Positions 22,665-34,446 of a stretch of 64,000 bases of DNA are shown here, in pieces. A program made the position numbers and the translations under genes. Positions within the stretch are counted from its first letter, which is position 1. The number at the start of each line of letters is the position of its first letter. The stretch is taken from positions 67,583,501 through 67,647,500 of the forward strand of contig JALMGJ010000001.1 of assembly GCA_023362775.1 (NCBI GenBank). Reading direction: 5' to 3'. This stretch comes from Charina bottae. Its lineage: Eukaryota; Chordata; Lepidosauria; Squamata; Charinaidae. The notes beneath the pieces are model-generated. The model ran no database searches and was not told the DNA's origin. It saw only the letters and a program-made list of their open reading frames with translations.

Positions 22665-23095
22665 TTACCAAGGCTCAGTGGAGAAGTACCATCAGATAGT
22701 ATGCTAGAAGATGCCAACAGAGCCCTCATGACAATCCCTACTACCACTATAACTCAAACCAATGAACTGGTATACACTACAGCCACTGTAATCCTGGAGA
22801 TGCTTGGCTACATGATCAAGAAGAACAGCACTACATACACCCCCTTGGAAAATGAGGTTGGAGGCTAAGATCAAGGCAACTCAGAGAGAAGTGAGTCAGC
22901 TGGTAGAACTAGAGAAGAGTGTGGAGATTAAGGATTAGACTCAGCTACTGAAAAAAATACAAGGGCCTGACTCCATCTGAAGCCCTAGAGACTGCTAAAC
23001 AAAGGCTCACAGCACTGGCTACCAGGCTAAGGAGATACACTAGAGAAGCAGAGGCCAAGAAGATAAATGCCCTGTTCACCAAAGAACCATCCAAG

Positions 23096-24451
23096 GTGTA
23101 CTCCCAGCTGCAGTGCAACAACACAGTAACAGCAGAGCCACCAACAGCAGAAACGGAACAGTACTGGAAGAATATATGGGAGAAAGAGAAGACACATAAC
23201 ACCAGTGAAAAGTGGCTGCAGGACCTGAGAGCAGGCCACAGGAATCTCCCAGAGCAGGAACCAGTCACCATCACAGTAGCAGATGTCCAACAGAGTGTCA
23301 AGAACATGAAGACCTGGACAGCACCTGGCCCAGACATGATCCACACCTACTGGCTAAAGAAACTAACAGCCATGCATGAATGCCTAGCATCACAGATGAA
23401 CCAACTGCTAGCAGCAGGCTCCCACCCAGACTGGCTAACACAAGGTAGGACAGTGCTGATCATGAAAGACCCCAACAAGGGAACAACACCATCCAACTAC
23501 CAGCCAATAACCTGCCTCCCCACAACATGGAAAGTCCTATCAGGCATCATAGCTGCCAAGCTGCAGGACCATATGGGTCAGTACATGAGCACAGCTCAGA
23601 AGGGCATTGGGAACAACACCAGAGGCTCCAAATACCAGTTGCTCATAGATAGAGCAGTTGCCCGAGACTCAAGGTCTAGACAGACCAATCTGAGCACAGC
23701 CTGGATTGACTACAGGAAAGCCTACGACTCAATGCCACACACATGGATCTGTGAATGTCTGGCACTACACAAAGTCAACAGGACACTAAGGACCTTCCTC
23801 AAGAACTCAGTGGGTCTGTGGAAGACAACACTGGAAGTCAACTCAAGACAGCTCACACAAGTGGCCATCAAGTGTGGCATATACCAAGGTGATGCACTGT
23901 CCCCACTGCTGTTCTGCATGGGCTTGAACCCATTCAGCCAGATTATCACAAGAACTGGATACAGATACAAGTTCAAGAGTGGAACTACCATCAGCCACCT
24001 CCTCTACATGGGTGACATCAAGCTGTATGCTAAGAGTGAACAAGACATCGACTCACTGATCCACCTGACACGGATCTACAGTGAGGACATTGGGATGTCA
24101 TTCGGACTAGAGAAGTGTGGCTGGATGGTAGTAAAGAGAGGGAAGGTAGTTAAGACTGATGAAGTGGAACTACCAGCAGGCCACATAGGAGATATACAGA
24201 CCAGCTACAAGTACCTTGGTATCCCACAGTCACATGGGAACCACGATGAGGAGGCAAGGAAGACAGCAACATCCAAGTACTACCAAAGGATAAGACAGGT
24301 CCTGAAGAGCCAGCTCAATGGGAAGAACAAGATCCATGCCATTAACATATATGCCCTGCCAGTCATCAGATACCCTGCCGGTATAGTGAGCTGGCCAAAG
24401 GAGGACATGGAGGCTGCTGATGTGAAGACCCGGAAGCTCCTCACAATGTAG
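23096..24451 (+). pseudogene. REL-LINE reverse transcriptase (active site mutated)
   Basis: An open stretch of 451 codons covers RT blocks: 'TAPGPDMIH' (about residue 78), 'SNYQPITCLPTTWKV', the first catalytic aspartate in 'WIDYRKAYDSMP' (about residue 204), 'GDALSPLLFCMGLNP', and the block normally reading YxDD, here YMGD at 24,005-24,016. The Asp to Gly change removes one of the two essential aspartates, so the copy could not reverse-transcribe even if the frame were intact. It ends at a TAG after 'TRKLLTM', where the family continues. Confidence 0.88.
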
Positions 24452-25433
24452 GGAGGCTTTCACCCCAAGTCCAACATCCAGAGACTGTACACCAGCCAGA
24501 AAGAGGGTGGGCGGGGTCTGGTGAGTGTCATAGCCACTGTCCTGGATGAGACCTAGAGCATCAAGGAGTACATCAGTAAGATGGCACATAAAGATGAGCT
24601 GCTGAGAGAATGCCTGAAGCAGCAGCAGACATGGAAGAAAAATCAAGCAGAGGAAGTGCAATGGCAAGACAAGACCCTGCATGGGATGTACCATCGACAG
24701 ATAGCTGAGGTGGCTGACCTTGGGAAATCCTACCAGTGGCTGGAAAGGGCTGGACTAAAAGACAGCACTGAGGCACTGATCATAGCAGCACAAGAACAGG
24801 GCACTAAGCACCCGATCCATAGAAGCAGGAGTCTACCACACTAGACAAGACTCAAGGTGCAGACTGTGCAGGGAGGCCTCAGAGACAGTCCAACACATAG
24901 TGGCAGGATGTAAGATGCAGGCAGGAACAGCATACACTGAACGGCACAACCAAGTAGCTGGCATTGTGTACAGGAACATCTGCACAGCGTATGGGCTAGA
25001 CCCTCCCAAGTCCAGATGGGAGATTCCACAGAAGGTTGTGGAGAATGACAGGTCTAAGATCCTGTGGGACTTCCAGATCCAGACAGGCAGGCAGGTACTG
25101 ACTAATCAACCAGACATTGTGGTAGTAGACAAGGACCAGAAGACGGTGGTGGTGATAGATATAGTGGTGTCAAGTGGCAGCAACATCAGGAAGGAGTATG
25201 AGAAGCTGAAGAAGTACCAGCACCTGAAGGAGGAACTAGAGAGGATGTGGAAAGTGAAGGCCAAAGTGGTCCCAGTGGTGGTAGGAGCACTTGGGGCTGT
25301 GACTCCTAAGCTGGGAGAGTGGCTCCAACAGATCCCAGGAGCAACATCAGAGCTCTCTGTCCAGAAGAGTGCAATGCTAGGAACAGCTAAGATACTGCGC
25401 AGAACTCTCAAACTCGCAGGCCTCTGGTAGAGG
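24452..25433 (+). pseudogene. REL-LINE thumb, zinc knuckle and PD-(D/E)XK endonuclease
   Basis: Three open pieces. 24,581-24,844 carries the post-RT linker. A shift then moves the frame, and 24,860-24,905 encodes a C-x2-C...H...C knuckle ('CRLCREASETVQHIVAGC'). 24,900-25,430 continues with the endonuclease: 'QPDIVVVDKDQ' and 'VVVIDIVVSS' give the PD...D pattern of restriction-like nucleases, followed by the K-rich 'EYEKLKKYQHLKEELERMW' helix. This enzyme nicks the target to prime cDNA synthesis. The protein ends at a TAG at 25,428-25,430. Confidence 0.85.
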
Positions 25434-25486
25434 ATCCAAGGTTGAGGAAGACACTTACCACCCATAGGGGTGAGAAGGGAATTTAT

Positions 25487-25634
25487 ATATACATACATAC
25501 ATACATACACACACACACAGACACACACACACACATACACACACTTCATATGATTATCTTTTCTAGCCATCCATTCACCTTTCTTTGTCTCTAAGGGATT
25601 ACTTTCAGATATTAACACAATGTATAAGAAATCA
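25487..25634. repeat. Right copy of long direct repeat, preceded by TACA/CA microsatellite
   Basis: (ATAC)n and (AC)n units at 25,487-25,540 lead into the 97-bp copy at 25,538-25,634, which ends 'agaaatca' exactly as the left copy does at 22,015. Confidence 0.88.
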
Positions 25635-28600
25635 AGTGCCATTACATCATTTGTCTAGTAGTAAGTGCTGGTATTTTCATCATAGCAGATTAGACACATA
25701 TGCATTCATTTTCTCTACGACAAACATCAAAGTTCTAAAAATTATTATTTCTACTTATATGTGGGAAATCAGATTTTGCTGTACTTGCTTACACATTTTT
25801 GGTGTTCAGTTGTGAATTTGCAAATGCTTGGTATCTTTTACAGAAAGGTCTTAATATAGTTCAGCTCTAGGGCATTTTATTTTAGTTCCTTCATATATAT
25901 ATGAAACTAATTCTCAGAACCTCATTTTATTAATCTACAACATATGAGGTATCAGGCCTATGGAGATAAAATTGCCTGGTCTGTGCATATACTTGGCATG
26001 GTTCTTCATTACTTTCTTTCCTCTTCTTTAGATCCTCCACTCTTCAGTTTGATAGCCTTTTATCAGAACTTGTCTAGAGAACTCTTCTCTTGCTGAAGGA
26101 TTCCAATTTTAAATGGCTGAATGGACCATATTCAAATATACACATCACCCAACATGGGTATCTGTTAGGCTTCACTTGGCTAATACCTATTGTCAGCATC
26201 GCACTTTCAAAAGATTTCTGGATGTAGCTGTGCACTGGGAAAGGGTTAACCATAACCATTTTCTCAGTAATGATGACGGCGGCAGCAGGCCATTCAGTTT
26301 GCACAGGACTCCTTGAACCTGGCTCTGCTGCTAGCCCTGATACAGTGGGCTAAATAGATCCACTTTTCTTAAATACAACTTGAACTAACTGTATGGTACT
26401 TTCTGTGAAATGCCCATAGAAAAATAGAAGCCCATGTGTTTACAACTTTAGAAGAACATTTACATTCTTATGTGCTGAAATTGTGTCCAGTTTTCTATCT
26501 CACATAATGCTTGGTATAACTGGCTTGAGGAATTCAACTCCTCCTGGAATAATTGTCAAGAAGATTTTGGACACAAAGTCAGGGTATATCCTATGGAAGA
26601 CTGATCTTAACAACTTGTAATTTCAACACCAAATTCCTTTTGCTGCTCATTTTAACAGGTCTATACACTTTAGTCTCTGGTGAATCAGCCTTCCTGTTTG
26701 TCAAACATCTACATTTTATTAAATAATGGTGTTGAATGACATTCCTTTCTATAAGTGGTAATTCAAAATACATGTCATTGAGATGATACCTATCCATGCA
26801 AGTGACAGATGGGGGAAAATAGTAAAGAGAAAATTAGCAGCATAATAAATTCATAGCAATCAGGGAATTACATTGGGGAATAGCAGGCCTAAGAGCTGTT
26901 TCAGCTGATTTATAGGGAACTTGGTAAGTGATTTACAGACTAAAATTTCCTGGTGCTAAGATGCATTCTTTCTAGGCAGATCAGCTCCCACACAAATCCT
27001 ATGAAATGAAATGATGTAAAACTGGGGAATATGGAGATTAGGCAGCTAACCCTGAGGGTCATAGTCTTTCACCACTAGTACTTGTATTTGCCTCTTCATT
27101 TCTTGCTTGCTTCCAGACATTACTCTTTTATTGTTTGCTATCCATTCAGTTAATTTGTGCATCAATCGTTCTTGTGTTATCAACTCTGGTGACATCTGCA
27201 GAAGTTTGATTTGTTTTTTACCTACATGCATACTGTATATTTAATAAGCTACATACGGGGCATATCAGTATTTCATTTTTAAAATGTAATTTCTGTATCT
27301 CTCTTTTATTACATTGAAAGCATCAAATTATTAAAGCATCAAAGCAGGCATCTCTTAGAACAGAGTATGTACACCAGTGTATTCTAGTTAATCCATGTAC
27401 CAATGCCCCGTTAATCTTTAACAAACATTCAGGCTCATCCAGCAAAGGCAATCACCATATGGACAGTCCAGCTGAGAAATTTTAGTGCACACACATACAC
27501 ATATACAAAAATCCATTGCATTGTACAGAACCTCCATAGCTCATCTCCTGGGCTGTGATTATGGAGATCAGACTTTGGCATCTTCATGCAACTGAAAGTT
27601 TGTATAATCAGCCTGGAAAACACCAAACCAACCTTTTTCCGTCTGCCTGTTCCTCACCCATAGAAATGAAAGACTTCATGATACTGACAGAAGACAAAAA
27701 TGTAGTATGGAGCATTTGACCTTTCACCTTGGAGAATGAAAGGAAACTCCAAATGTCTCAACCCCTAAGAATAACAGTATGGAAAAGCTTTGTCAGTGTA
27801 AAATTAAGGGCTGTTGTGGCAACAAGCAGCACATTCATCAACCCACTTTCTCTATCTGCATGTAAACAATTATAACTGTCACATGGAAGACATGAAGTCA
27901 CTTGTTTTCATGCCTGGAAACTGAGAACAGCCCAGGAGTATCAGCAAAGGAGAGGAGTTGCATGCATGGAGGAGTAGCGTGCCAAGGCCAGCTGAGCATG
28001 GTAAGTGGCAATGGCAGAGGCTACTCACCTGCCCTTTCACCCATTCATCACCTGGGCCACATTTATCACACTTTTGTGTCTCCATGTAAATAACATGATA
28101 AACAGCTGCAAGGACAAAGGTGGTACATGAAAAAGAAGTTAATGTCAGGCAAAGAAGAGGGAAGCAAAGCCCACTGCAAATCAGAAATGGAAGCTGTAAC
28201 TAGTATGTTTAATTATTGCTCACATGAAGGCATGGACAAATATGTCAGCTGTTATTATATTTACTGCATTCGTGGTATTTATTATAATGGTTAATTGTTT
28301 CTAATACTATTGTATTAATTGCTATGCATATCTGTGCACCACAATGTTTGTTGTGATTGCAGCGGTTTACAAGTTTAATAAATACATTTCCATTTCTCAT
28401 TTTTTCTTATATTTGTTTTGTCCTGAATCCACATCCATTTGAGAGTGTTTTTAAAATGTTCCCACCCCCCTCAAAACAATGCACACATACTGTATGCTTA
28501 CATGCACATCTCCATGTATAAGATTTTTGGTGTACAGGTTTGCCTAATATAACTTTTTTTGCAATCAATTTCCCCCCTAATAAAAAGCTCATTTATATAT

Positions 28601-30495
28601 TTACAGAAACACATTTTCAGCTGCACTCTTTCCCTTCATGTCCCCTAAGACACATATTTTTGCATAACTTTTTAAACTGGAGAATTGCATTGTAAGCTTT
28701 GAAGAAGTTTGTAATATAAAGAAAAATAACATGTTGTGTAATTGCATTTACACACATTAGTTTGACAGTGCAAAGTTAGTTAAGTCTGAAATAAAATGTG
28801 ATTGAATTTCATTCTCATCCCTAGAGCATATACACATTCTTACTCTTTGGAAGGTGCCAACTACTAGAGTACCAGCATACTACTATTATTAGTTGTAACA
28901 GTAGCAATGGTAATAATTAGATACACAATGCCTTTGATTTTGTTTTAGAAAACGTATTACTTTCCTTTCCACTGTAATTAAAAAAAAAGTTAAATGAGGT
29001 GTTCATCAAACTCACAATGTATATTTGAAAAGAAATCAAACAGCACACAGGAACACTGTGGCTGAATTACTGGAATTAGCTATTATAGCACCAAAATGGC
29101 TCTTGATTTGCAGTCTAAAGTTATATCATTCAGACAGAACCCAGGGAAGTAAAGAGTTGGACAATTACACATAATTCTGAATACCCAACTTTTCCCTCAA
29201 GAATATTCTACATTTCTTATTTCAAATCCACAAAGCAGTGGTCCATTTTGGAGTAGAAAAGTTCTTTTAAAAGCTTTTTAAATTAGACAGCTTATGAACT
29301 AAGTGTAGCCATGGGCAAATTACAAAGCAAATCTATAAAGTAGCCAGTGGTTTCAACAGCAAGAGCTACACTGTGGCTATTGGGAAAGAGCAAGAGAAAG
29401 TTAATATTTGGCAGATACCAAGTGCAGCTGAATGCATGCTAAAAATAAATTGTCTTTGTTTCTCTTCTTAATGGCCAGTCATTAAGGCAACTGTGCAAAT
29501 GTAACATATTGTGAAGGTTCCCTTAAGAGCTGCTTTCATCCATCTTTATTATTTATTGGTTTAAGTCAGATGACACATCTGAGCTACTTTATAGTTGGAG
29601 GTGCGGCTGATGGGCCGCTTGCCCTATCTGACCTTGGAAAGGGCAACTGTAGTTTAAAGATGTTTATAAATGGTACATTTCATGGCAAAGAATGATGTGA
29701 AAATAAATTGAGTGCACTCCTGAAATGATTAAAAGGAGGACATTGTATAAACAGGATACTGCACTGGGCCAGCTTCTGAAAAGCATGATATGGCACTGAG
29801 AAACAAAGACAACTGTGCATCAAAATGTCCTGCAAGGGGATCATTATAAAGGATTTCTGTTATTGCCTCTGATGGAAGCAGCATTTGTTCTGAGGGTAAT
29901 GCTGAAACCTTTAACAATGGATCACCTGTGGGCGTTGATGTTTAACATTCTAGGAAAATATGAGGTGAATTGAAATGCCTTTAGCAACTGAACAATGGGA
30001 GAGTTCATCACCATCAACGGAAAAATGCTAAAGAGCTTCAGACCTGCCAGTGTAAGGGACCATTTCATCCCACAGTACTTACTGTGCACAGTGTTAATGT
30101 CTGTGGCACAAGGGTTCACAACTCCCTTCCATGCTTCATAGTCCTTGATGGAATCACATGCATGTTTATTTTTTCACTGTACTTTGAAGGCCCTTCTCTT
30201 TCCTTTTGGATTCTTCTGCCCTACTGCCCTTTAGATGTGTGTTGGTTGTGGTGAGTTACACAGTCATACTCATCACATCCTTCCACTGTAACCAAGTTTG
30301 GACATAATGGAAAAGCTTGGATTCCTGCTATGGAATGGGCCATGGAAAGCTTTGTACAGGCACACTTTCACATCACTCCTCTTTGTTTCTGCCCATATTC
30401 CTCTTCCAGTTTCCAAGCTACAGTTCCCACCTTCTGGAAAAATGCTGTTTGTTTAAACTATGATCAATGAAATCAAGCCAGGATAAAACAGTTAA
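25635..30495. other. Long stretch with no recognisable gene
   Basis: AT-rich, with no ORF showing family motifs on either strand. 28,320-28,390 ('gcggtttacaagtttaataaat') looks like the last bases of an L2-like tail. No SINE, hAT or LTR signature was found elsewhere in it. Confidence 0.5.
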
Positions 30496-30499
30496 GATT

Positions 30500-31190
30500 T
30501 GGGGGCTTGTTTTTATTGATAAACATTTAGAGGTCTACTCAAATCTATAAAAACTCTGGGCAGCATATAACTTTAAAAACAGCGAGAGTGAATATCCAAC
30601 AAAAGAACAATGCATTCCAGAAGAAGAAACATTCCAGCAAACCAATATAATCCTATAAAAGGCTCACCACCACCCCTAACCCAGTGCCTGGGGGACAAGG
30701 ATGGTTTTCAGAGACCTTTTAAACCCAATCAGAGTAGAGGCCATATGGATCTCTGGAGGGATGTTATTCCAGAGGGCAGGTACTGTGATAGAGAACACCA
30801 GTTCCTGGATCCTGTCAGGTGACATTGTTTGATCAATGCGGCCTAGAGTATTCCCACTCTGTGCAATCATACAGGATGGGCAGAAACTACTGGAGATAGG
30901 TGGTTCCTCAGATAGCCAAGCCCTATGCCACAAAGGACTTTACAGGTGGTAAGCAGCACTTTGACTTGCACCTGGAAGCCAACCAAAAACTAGTGTAGTT
31001 TAGGGGTCAGTCATGTTACATGGACTTACTGAGGAATGCCTGTTACTGTCTGTGCCACTGCATTCTGCACCAGCTGTAGCTTTTGAATGATCTTCAAGGG
31101 CAGTCAAGTAGAACTCAATGTACAATCTGCTATACTTCCTCAGTTTTGGGAAAAGCAAACAGGTGTTGGGACAGGAGAGCATGCCAGTTG
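30500..31190 (-). repeat. L2-like LINE fragment, C-terminal RT region
   Basis: The minus strand reads 'VPALWNNIPPEI' and 'FKRSLKTIL' (about 30,700-30,830), the C-terminal motifs of L2/CR1 ORF2. The 3' text 'actctgggcagcatataac' lies at 30,553-30,571. Stops and indels throughout. Confidence 0.75.
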
Positions 31191-31370
31191 AATGTTTGCT
31201 CTGGCTCTTCCATGCTATTCCATTCTATCTGAATCTAGCCTCCTTCTGAGCTGATGATGTCCAAATGGACCACTTCAATTGATTGAGGATGAAGACCATA
31301 AGGACAAAGGCAAAAAAAGGGAATTGGTGCTGATAAACAGAAACAACCCATGGCTCCAAAGCACAGGAAA

Positions 31371-31421
31371 CAACATGAGTGTTTAATCAGAATAAGTTAC
31401 TCTGATTAAACACTCATGTTG
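31371..31421. repeat. Perfect 21-bp inverted repeat with 9-nt loop
   Basis: Left arm 31,371-31,391 and right arm 31,401-31,421 are exact reverse complements around the loop ATAAGTTAC. No TSD or terminal motif of a known transposon is seen. Confidence 0.95.
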
Positions 31422-32915
31422 CTTTATTTCAAGTAATACTCTTTGTCTTTGATGTATTTGCTACTTTGAATGGAATCAGACAAGAAAATAAAACTTCACT
31501 AATAGCTACAATAACTTTATAAATTAGTTATTTATTAATTGCTTAATTTATATCAAATCACTCCAATAATTAAGGCAACCTGTAAACTGGAAAAAAAAAT
31601 CTTCCCTGGTAATAACGTATATGAATTAAACATTGTCAAGAAAGAGGTGCTGTGGATTTTTAAGCCATTAATAATTCTATAAGCATGTTGCTTTCATTCA
31701 CATCCACATAAATCAGTGCACTTACTCATATTACTCTTCCAGTAACTTTCTGAGATAGACTACCTCTCAGAAAAATGTATTACCTAAGTGTATACTCTAT
31801 GAGGTCTATGGCTGAGTAGCTGTTGTAATGTCCAGTTTCCTGTCATATGAAACTATAAACACCAACACTGCAAGTTAAGCATAGGGAATGAGGTAAGAAC
31901 TCATGAAATATTTCTACATCTTCTTTATATTCTGAAAACATGTGGCAGGCGTTAATTTCTCTCCTGTTATTCTAAGATGGGCGAAATGTCTCGCAGACAA
32001 TCTTTTTCCAATGATTTTAATAAAAGTCTACCTCATACATAACTGTGAAGTCTGGACAAATATTTTGTTAAAATGCCAAATGTTCTCTGTTGTCCTCAGG
32101 GTGTTGGGTTTCTGTACTTTTGGTCAGGCAAACCATAGCTATCAATTTAAAATAAATTAAAACAAGCAGATTTCAAACTTCACAAAGATTCTGGATGTTA
32201 GTTTCTTCCAACCTAGGCCGGTTCCTGTTATAACTAATCCCATGCGACTGATAGTGATATTCTTCCCAAGCCAATGTTCTTGATACTTCCTTAATGGCAA
32301 AATATCCAGGGTGCAACTAACAAAAAGCATATTAATAAAATTTGAATTCACATAATGGAAATGTTTTACTAAATTCTCTCTGGAGAATGATGCACTGTCC
32401 ACACCCTTCCCAATGACTTCAGAGTGCTTATCTCTCAAAGGAAAGAAAAATTATATTTAGTTCATCATAGAGATCCTTAACAGGACTGGGGGAAAATTCA
32501 GCCTTTTTTTGTCATGATATTACTAAGCCTTATCTTTACTGTGTAGAGTATAAAAAATCATAAACACATGTCTCATTTCACCATAAGCACAAACTTCAGA
32601 AGACTAAAAGCAGCGGAAAAATATGGAAATGGAAATTTAGAATTTAGTTCCTAAAACTAGATTTTTGTTCTACCAATAGAATCAGAGATGTGATTTTATT
32701 CTGACCTTCTCAGTCCTTTTGAATGGATAAATCTTAGTTAACTAGAGATTCTAAATTATTAGACATCCATGAAAAAGGAATTCAGTGATCACTAGCCATG
32801 AGATCTTAACTGTTCATTTTTTTCTTAAAATCATTTTAGAAAATGACTTCATAATCTATCCCAGAGAAGTTCAGTTATATTAGAAATATAATAAATGAAT
32901 GAATACATATATTTT
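31422..32915. other. No recognisable feature
   Basis: AT-rich sequence without supported genes or repeats on either strand. Confidence 0.5.
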
Positions 32916-32919
32916 GCTC

Positions 32920-34170
32920 TTTCTTCCTGTTGGAGGCTAGAGTGGTTTACAAGAAAACAATAAAATAATACGAAGTGATTAAATGATTACATCAACAGTC
33001 CTTAAAAAGCAGTAAATACAAAATTGGGATTACTTTTAAAAAGAAAAGTAATATAACAGACATTCTGGTCCTGGAATGATTGCTATCCTTCAGCTGAAAG
33101 TGAAAAGAAGATTGCATGAAGACCAGCCCATACTTCCTTCAGGAGAGAGCTCCATAATGCAATTGGGGTACTGCCACTTAAAAGGCTTTACTCCTACCTA
33201 CAGGTAGTCTTCACTTAACAACCACAATTGAGACTGGGATTTCGGTTGCTAAGCGAAGCAGTTATTAAGCAAATGTGACCTGATTTTACAACCTTTTTTG
33301 TGGTGGTTGTTAAGCAAATCACTGCAGGCGTTAGGCAAACCACATGGTCATTAAGTGAATCATGAGGTCCCCCATAGATTTTGCTTGTCAGAAGCCAGCC
33401 AGGAAGGTCAAAAATGGTGATCACGTGACCACAGGACGCTGCGACAGTCATAAATGCAAACTAGTTGCCAAGCACCCAAATTGTGATCATGTGACCATGG
33501 GGATGCTGTGATGGTCGTAAGTGTGAGGACCGGTCGTAAGTCATTTTTTCCAGCACCGTTGAAAGTTTGAACCGTCAATAACAAATGGTTGTTAAGTGAG
33601 GACTACCTGTACTGCACTGTGAGCTGAACTGTCCAACACACAGTTCTTATTAGGAAAGGTGATCTTTTGAGTACTTGGGTCCTCGGATGTTCCGGGCTTT
33701 ACAGACAAGTGTCAGAACCTTAAATTGCCTGCTTGCTCAAGTGCAGTCTTTCAGGATGACTTAGCCGCCCCACTTAACAGGTTCAGTTTCCAGACATTTT
33801 CAAGGGTAATCTCATGCAGAGTGCATTGTACTAATCCAACCAAGAGGATATTAGGGATAGATTACTGGGGCTAGGCTATCCTGATCCAGGTAGGGTCATA
33901 GATGGTGCATCATTCACTGTCTGTGTAACTGAAGCAACCTATGCTTTCGGTGACAGAATGGAATCATGGCAAACTCCCAAAGGATGCATCTATTCCTTCT
34001 AGGAGGAATACTATCTCATCCAGCACAGGGCAGTTTCCTAATTCCTGGGCTGGAAAATCCCTTATCTACAGTATTGGGGGGGAAAGATTTGGACCTTTGA
34101 AAGTACATGTGGTGGGATCACTCCCACAGTGGCTGCCATCGTAACTTTGCCAATTGACAAAATGTCTACC
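32920..34170 (-). repeat. L2-like LINE fragment, split by a TA-flanked transposon
   Basis: 'gtggtttacaagaaaacaat' near 32,943, then after the inserted transposon 'gggctttacagacaag', 'gaaccttaaattg' and 'catgcagagtgcattgtact' (33,690-33,835) parallel 'gggctttaaaggtcat', 'caccttgaattg' and 'catgtagagcgcattac' of the copy at 61.9-62.1 kb. Minus orientation, old. Confidence 0.68.
33199..33611. mobile_element. TA-flanked DNA transposon remnant (Tc/mariner-like), copy 1
   Basis: Element 33,201-33,609 begins CAGGTAGTCTTCACTTAAC and ends GTTAAGTGAGGACTACCTG, an inverted pair bordered by TA on both sides. It contains internal 'gttaagc(a)aat' and 'tgatcacgtgacca' text, and no transposase ORF. TA TSD and terminal inverted repeat support Tc1/mariner-type mobilisation. 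Confidence 0.85.
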
Positions 34171-34446
34171 ATAGTGGGCATAGCCCATCACAAAACAGTT
34201 ACTAGAAGGTGAACCAGTCGCCAGAATGGTTTATCCCCAGTGGGATTTTGTGGGACCTAAAGTCCTCATGCAAATAAACAGAATGTTAAAATCTGATGCT
34301 TTGTCAGCATGCCATCTTCCTATTTACTTTTCCTATAATTTTTAAACCCCTTCATGGATCACTGCCTTGTCGTGGCGAAGGGGCTTGCGTAACTCAATGA
34401 AGTCAGGTCAAGAAGAACAGGTCATGATGGAGAGTTCTGACAAAAC

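Larger units (their letters stand above)
22016..25490 (+). mobile_element. R4/Hero/Rex6-like LINE with restriction-like endonuclease (decayed)
   Basis: One element with the order tRNA-like head, Myb-like N-terminal region, RT, zinc knuckle and a C-terminal PD-(D/E)XK-type endonuclease, on the plus strand. This architecture belongs to the early-branching REL-LINEs (R2, R4/Dong, Hero, Rex6); the clade name is from memory of family layout and is not certain. It ends near 25,485 in TATATACATAC repeats. Multiple stops and at least one frameshift, plus a mutated RT active site, make it inactive. Confidence 0.85.

Noticed and set aside
22945..23346. Minus-strand hydrophobic frame resembling a membrane protein
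   Set aside because: Antisense shadow of the REL-LINE RT coding strand.
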